This document shows positions 23,550 to 26,720 of a DNA stretch of 26,720 nucleotides, one piece after another. The stretch covers positions 1 to 26,720 of the forward strand of contig JASBZE010000012.1 of assembly GCA_029983575.1 (NCBI GenBank), written 5' to 3'. The notes below the pieces were generated by a model. That model made no database searches, had not been told where the DNA came from, and saw only the letters and a program-made list of their open reading frames with translations. This DNA is from Peptostreptococcaceae bacterium (GTDB taxonomy: Bacteria > Bacillota > Clostridia > Peptostreptococcales > Peptostreptococcaceae). The translations under genes and the position numbers were made by a program. Position 1 is the first letter of the stretch, and each line of letters begins with the position of its first letter.

Positions 23550-24428
23550 ATGTCAGTTAGTATGACAGGTTTTGGTAGAGGTGAAAGTCAAAACGAAAAC
23601 TATGAATTTGTGGTTGAGGTGAGGTCAATTAACCACAAATATTTGGATATGAATATTAAAATGCCTAAGACGCTTAGCTTCTTAGAGGAAAAAATTAGGC
23701 TTCTAGTAAAGGAAAGTTTGACTAGGGGTAGAATAGATATTTCCGTGAAGCTACAGACAATGGGCAAAAATCCAGTTGATTTAGTTTTTGATGAAGATCT
23801 AGCAACTAAGTATTTTAACATCTTATCTGAGATAAGACAGAAATTTTCAGCAAAGGACGACATATCTGTTACGGAAATAGCTAAATATCCTTGCGTAATA
23901 AACGTAGAGGAAAAAGAACAGGACGAAGAAGAAATATGGAAGACACTAGTTCAAGCTGTTGAAAAGGCAATTTTAGGATTAATTCAGATGAGGTGTAAAG
24001 AGGGTAAAAAATTAACTGATGACGTTATCTCCAGAGCTGAAGAGCTTGACTCACTAATAAATGAAGTAGAAAAGCATTCGCTAAATTTGATTGATGACTA
24101 CAAAGAGAGGTTGAATCAGAGAATAAGTGAGTTAACCTTAGACGTTGAGGTAGATCAGTCTAGATTGGCTCAAGAAGTTGCCATTTACGCGGATAAGGTA
24201 GGCATAGACGAAGAGATCGTGAGATTTAAAAGTCATATAAAACAGCTTAAAGACACCGCAATAAAAAATGAACCGGTTGGAAGAAAGATGGATTTTATAG
24301 TTCAAGAGATGAATAGAGAAGTTAATACCATTGGTTCAAAAAGCACAAAGCTTGAAATAACTAATTTAGTAGTAGAGCTAAAAACTGTTATCGAAAAAAT
24401 ACGTGAACAAATTCAAAATATAGAGTAA
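23550..24428 (+). CDS. yicC: YicC/YloC-family endoribonuclease
   Basis: A 292-residue protein of the YicC family, shown in E. coli to be an RNA endonuclease. Signs are the N-terminal SMTGFGRGE (4-12) and RSINHKYLDMNIKMP (27-41), a long charged helical middle, and the conserved C-terminal block MDFIVQEMNREVNTIGSKS (about 251-269). Length and both end motifs match the family. GGAGGTGG precedes the ATG. It is followed by gmk after 17 bp. The remA gene, found between yicC and gmk in many Firmicutes, is missing. Confidence 0.95.
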   Translation: MSVSMTGFGRGESQNENYEFVVEVRSINHKYLDMNIKMPKTLSFLEEKIRLLVKESLTRGRIDISVKLQTMGKNPVDLVFDEDLATKYFNILSEIRQKFSAKDDISVTEIAKYPCVINVEEKEQDEEEIWKTLVQAVEKAILGLIQMRCKEGKKLTDDVISRAEELDSLINEVEKHSLNLIDDYKERLNQRISELTLDVEVDQSRLAQEVAIYADKVGIDEEIVRFKSHIKQLKDTAIKNEPVGRKMDFIVQEMNREVNTIGSKSTKLEITNLVVELKTVIEKIREQIQNIE

Positions 24429-24445
24429 TTAAAAGGAGTGTTACC

Positions 24446-25066
24446 GTGGATAATATTGAGAGAAAGGGACTTGTTCTTGTTATATCAGGTCCATCGGGTG
24501 CTGGTAAAGGTACTATATGTAAGTCTTTGGTAAACAAGAGGGAAGATGTCCACCTATCAGTTTCGACCACTACCAGGGCTCCAAGAGCTGGTGAGGTAGA
24601 AGGGATAAACTATCATTACATTACACAGGAAAAATTTAAGAGTATGATAGATAATGATGAGCTCCTAGAGTGGGCCCAAATTTATGGAAACTTCTATGGT
24701 ACGCCAAAAAGCGAGATATTAGAGCAGATAAATAGAGGGATTAATGTGGTTTTGGAAATTGAAATGCAAGGAGCTATGCAAATTAAAGATCTACTTCCAG
24801 AGGCCGTATTTATATTTATCTTGCCACCTTCACTAGATGAGTTAAAGAGTAGAATTATCGGCAGAGCTACAGAAACAGAAGAACAGATCAATCAGAGGTT
24901 GAGCTCTGCTTTATCCGAAATAAGGAGAATTAGTGACTACGATTATTTCATATTCAATAATGTGGTCGAAAAATCTGTTGAAGAGATAGAAGAAATAATA
25001 AAAGTCGAGAAAAATAAGGTAATAAGGTATAAAAATGATATATTAAAGTTATTTGAGGAGGAATAA
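24446..25066 (+). CDS. gmk: Guanylate kinase
   Basis: Phosphorylates GMP to GDP with ATP, needed for GTP and for recycling cyclic GMP-type nucleotides. The 206-residue chain has the P-loop GPSGAGKG (15-22) and the GMP-binding region STTTRAPRAGEVEGINYHY (about 39-57). The GTG start at 24446 follows AAAGGAGTG by a suitable gap and gives the usual short N-terminal leader before the first strand. The stop lies 2 nt ahead of the rpoZ start, whose RBS is inside the gmk end, so translation is coupled. Confidence 0.97.
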   Translation: MDNIERKGLVLVISGPSGAGKGTICKSLVNKREDVHLSVSTTTRAPRAGEVEGINYHYITQEKFKSMIDNDELLEWAQIYGNFYGTPKSEILEQINRGINVVLEIEMQGAMQIKDLLPEAVFIFILPPSLDELKSRIIGRATETEEQINQRLSSALSEIRRISDYDYFIFNNVVEKSVEEIEEIIKVEKNKVIRYKNDILKLFEEE

Positions 25067-25068
25067 AA

Positions 25069-25335
25069 ATGTTAAAACCATCAATTGATGAGGTAGCTAC
25101 AAAAATAGAAAACAGGTATTATTTAATAAGTACTATATCAAAGAGAGCAAGAGCTCTTGTAGATGGAAATGGACCTCTATTGGATCCTGAAGAAAAAGAA
25201 AAAGCCGTTCATATGGCAACTAGGGAGGTTGTTAGTGGCAAAATTGGTTTCAGACCTCTAACTGAAGAAGAGATTGTTGAAAAGGATAGGATACATAACC
25301 TAGAGCAACAACAAAAACTACTTCAACAAGACTAA
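25069..25335 (+). CDS. rpoZ: RNA polymerase omega subunit
   Basis: A small (88-residue) subunit that helps assemble the beta' subunit of RNA polymerase. The opening MLKPSIDEVATKIENRYYL matches the conserved omega N-terminus, and KRARAL and MATREV follow in order. GGAGG lies in the last codons of gmk. The gmk-rpoZ-coaBC order is that of Bacillus and many Clostridia. Confidence 0.95.
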   Translation: MLKPSIDEVATKIENRYYLISTISKRARALVDGNGPLLDPEEKEKAVHMATREVVSGKIGFRPLTEEEIVEKDRIHNLEQQQKLLQQD

Positions 25336-25348
25336 AGAGGAATTATAG

Positions 25349-26554
25349 ATGAGTAGGAAAAAAACAGTAGTTGTGGGTGTATGTGGCGGAATAGCTGCAT
25401 ACAAAGCCTGCGACGTGGTGAGTTCATTAAAAAAACTTGGATACGACGTACACGTTATCATGACTAAGGCGGCGACTGAATTTATTAAGCCACTAACACT
25501 TCAAACCCTTAGTCAAAATTTTGTAATAACAGATATGTTTGCTGAACCTAAAACATGGGAGGTTGAGCATATTTCGCTTGCAAAAAAAGCGGACTTATTT
25601 TTAATTGTGCCGGGAACTGCTAACTTTGTCGGAAAGATAGCTTCAGGAATAGCTGACGATATGCTTACAACGACGGTAATGGCGACAAGGGCTAAGGTAG
25701 TCATAGCTTTGGCTATGAATACAAATATGTTGACAAATCCAGTAGTCGAAAGAAATATAGAGGATTTAAAAAAATTGGGTTACGGATTTATAGAAGCTGA
25801 TGAAGGTCTTTTGGCATGTGGAGATGTCGGTAAAGGCAAGTTAGCGACACCTGAAAAAATAGTGGAAGCTACAGTATTTGAGATGGAAGAAAAGGACTTA
25901 AATGGAAAAAATATCCTAGTAACTGCAGGTCCAACCGTTGAGCCTATAGATCCAGTAAGGTACATGTCAAATAGATCTTCTGGAAAGATGGGATACTCAA
26001 TTGCCGAGAGGGCCGCAAAGAGAGGAGCTAAGGTAACATTGGTAAGTGGAAGGACTTCCCTTAAGGTTCCGTATGGGGTTTTCAAGGTAGTAGACGTTCT
26101 ATCAGCCGATGATATGTACAATGCGGTTATGGAAAACCTAGAGTCAAACGATATAATTATTCAAAGTGCCGCGGTTGCAGATTACAAGCCAAAGACTTAT
26201 TCCGATAAAAAAATCAAGAAAAAAGACGAAGATTTAAGTATTGAATTGGGAAGGAATAAAGATATAGCGTTTGAAGTTGGAAAGAAAAAGGGCGATAGAG
26301 TACTGATTGGATTTGCAGCTGAGTCAAACGACCTAATAGAAAATGCAAAGAAGAAAATCGACAAGAAAAATCTTGATTTTATAATTGCAAATGACATTAC
26401 AGCAAAAGGTGCGGGATTTGCCAACGACACCAATATAGTTAAAATAATCGACAAGGATGCCAATATTACAGAATATCCAATTCTAAGCAAGAAAGATGTA
26501 GCAGATATCATCTTAGATAGGGCATTAAGCGTAAAACAGCCAAATAAAAAATAG
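25349..26554 (+). CDS. coaBC: Bifunctional phosphopantothenoylcysteine decarboxylase/synthetase
   Basis: Catalyses two steps of coenzyme A synthesis: ligation of 4'-phosphopantothenate with cysteine (CoaB) and FMN-dependent decarboxylation of the product (CoaC). The 401 residues hold an N-terminal flavoprotein CoaC domain (1-175) with His74, AMNTNM (122-127) and Cys157 in LLACGDVGKGKL, then a CoaB domain (about 186-401) opening NILVTAGPTVEPID and containing MSNRSSGKMG (206-215) and FANDTN near the end. The residue before AMN is Leu where Pro is common, and PGTAN stands for the usual PATAN; both look mild. AGAGGAA precedes the ATG. The cluster ends here at a strong hairpin; priA, the usual next gene, is not present. 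Confidence 0.97.
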   Translation: MSRKKTVVVGVCGGIAAYKACDVVSSLKKLGYDVHVIMTKAATEFIKPLTLQTLSQNFVITDMFAEPKTWEVEHISLAKKADLFLIVPGTANFVGKIASGIADDMLTTTVMATRAKVVIALAMNTNMLTNPVVERNIEDLKKLGYGFIEADEGLLACGDVGKGKLATPEKIVEATVFEMEEKDLNGKNILVTAGPTVEPIDPVRYMSNRSSGKMGYSIAERAAKRGAKVTLVSGRTSLKVPYGVFKVVDVLSADDMYNAVMENLESNDIIIQSAAVADYKPKTYSDKKIKKKDEDLSIELGRNKDIAFEVGKKKGDRVLIGFAAESNDLIENAKKKIDKKNLDFIIANDITAKGAGFANDTNIVKIIDKDANITEYPILSKKDVADIILDRALSVKQPNKK

Positions 26555-26613
26555 ATACAAAAAACCGTCACAAAAATAAATACATAAAATATATGCAAAA
26601 TATTTACATATTC

Positions 26614-26652
26614 AAAACAGCCTGCGATGATAAGTACATCACAGGCTGTTTT
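26614..26652. terminator. Terminator closing the lspA-coaBC cluster
   Basis: An 11-bp perfect stem AAAACAGCCTG/CAGGCTGTTTT (26614-26624/26642-26652) is extended past one mismatch by GATG/CATC, with a 7-nt loop. The T-run is in the stem itself and again at 26661-26671. It could work on both strands. The final 65 bases after it hold no supported gene. Confidence 0.8.
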
Positions 26653-26720
26653 CATATAGTTTTTTATTTTTTCAAAGTTATAATCAGTAACTAACTTAGT
26701 AAAACTAGTAGCTTCTTCTA

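Noticed and set aside
26197..26720. Minus-strand frame running from the right edge into coaBC
   Set aside because: The frame is open from the edge, but it passes through the terminator hairpin and across the coaBC end with no RBS or family features. The last 65 bases alone are too short to call a gene.
1..26720. Mobile elements, CRISPR, tRNA or rRNA genes, biosynthetic or defence clusters
   Set aside because: No transposase, integrase, spaced repeat array, cloverleaf or rRNA signature was seen on either strand; gene content is conserved chromosomal core.

Overview
The window is AT-rich DNA with strong AGGAGG-type ribosome binding sites, heavy use of AGA/AGG/ATA codons and gene orders close to those of Bacillus. 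It reads as the core chromosome of a low-G+C Gram-positive anaerobe (Bacillota, Clostridia/Tissierellia grade). The genus cannot be fixed from sequence alone. I see no phage, IS element, CRISPR array, tRNA or rRNA. Almost every gene is housekeeping. About 23 protein genes are supported, and several starts were moved downstream of the longest reading frame on RBS or promoter evidence.

Layout. (1) 1-8190 is a loose region of single genes with their own promoters: an alanine/glycine:Na+ symporter (-), a YtvI/AI-2E-type membrane protein and a GPP34-like protein (+), a BrnQ branched-chain amino acid carrier (-), tRNA 2-selenouridine synthase MnmH (+), and a D-Ala-D-Ala carboxypeptidase (-). Convergent pairs are separated by hairpin terminators, and both transporter genes have consensus sigma-A promoters with structured leaders of about 100 nt. 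(2) 8404-13724, all +, holds a DUF3783 protein, a D-2-hydroxyacid dehydrogenase, DNA ligase LigA, a fused RNase PH/RdgB nucleotide pyrophosphatase and a YsnB-like phosphoesterase. (3) 13751-17208 holds trigger factor, ClpP and ClpX, and ends in a roughly 100-nt folded RNA that finishes in a U-tract. (4) 17226-18967 holds a PIG-L deacetylase and a PHP phosphoesterase. (5) 18975-26652 is one long cluster: lspA, rluD, pyrR, rqcH, a nitroreductase, yicC, gmk, rpoZ and coaBC, closed by a strong terminator.

How the genes fit together. Blocks 2, 3 and 5 preserve ancestral Firmicute orders (rph-rdgB-ysnB, then tig-clp; lspA-rluD-pyrR; rqcH-yicC-gmk-rpoZ-coaBC) with local rearrangement: rph and rdgB are fused into one polypeptide, the pyrimidine genes that usually follow pyrR are absent, remA is missing between yicC and gmk, and a nitroreductase gene sits after rqcH. 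Common themes are RNA processing and tRNA modification (MnmH, RNase PH, YicC, RluD, PHP), protein quality control (Tig, ClpXP, RqcH) and nucleotide metabolism (RdgB, PyrR, Gmk).

No clearly new multi-gene system is visible. The best leads are the RNase PH-RdgB fusion, the structured RNA after clpX, a 14-bp perfect inverted repeat overlapping the ytvI promoter, the transporter leaders, and the long cytoplasmic extension on the carboxypeptidase.
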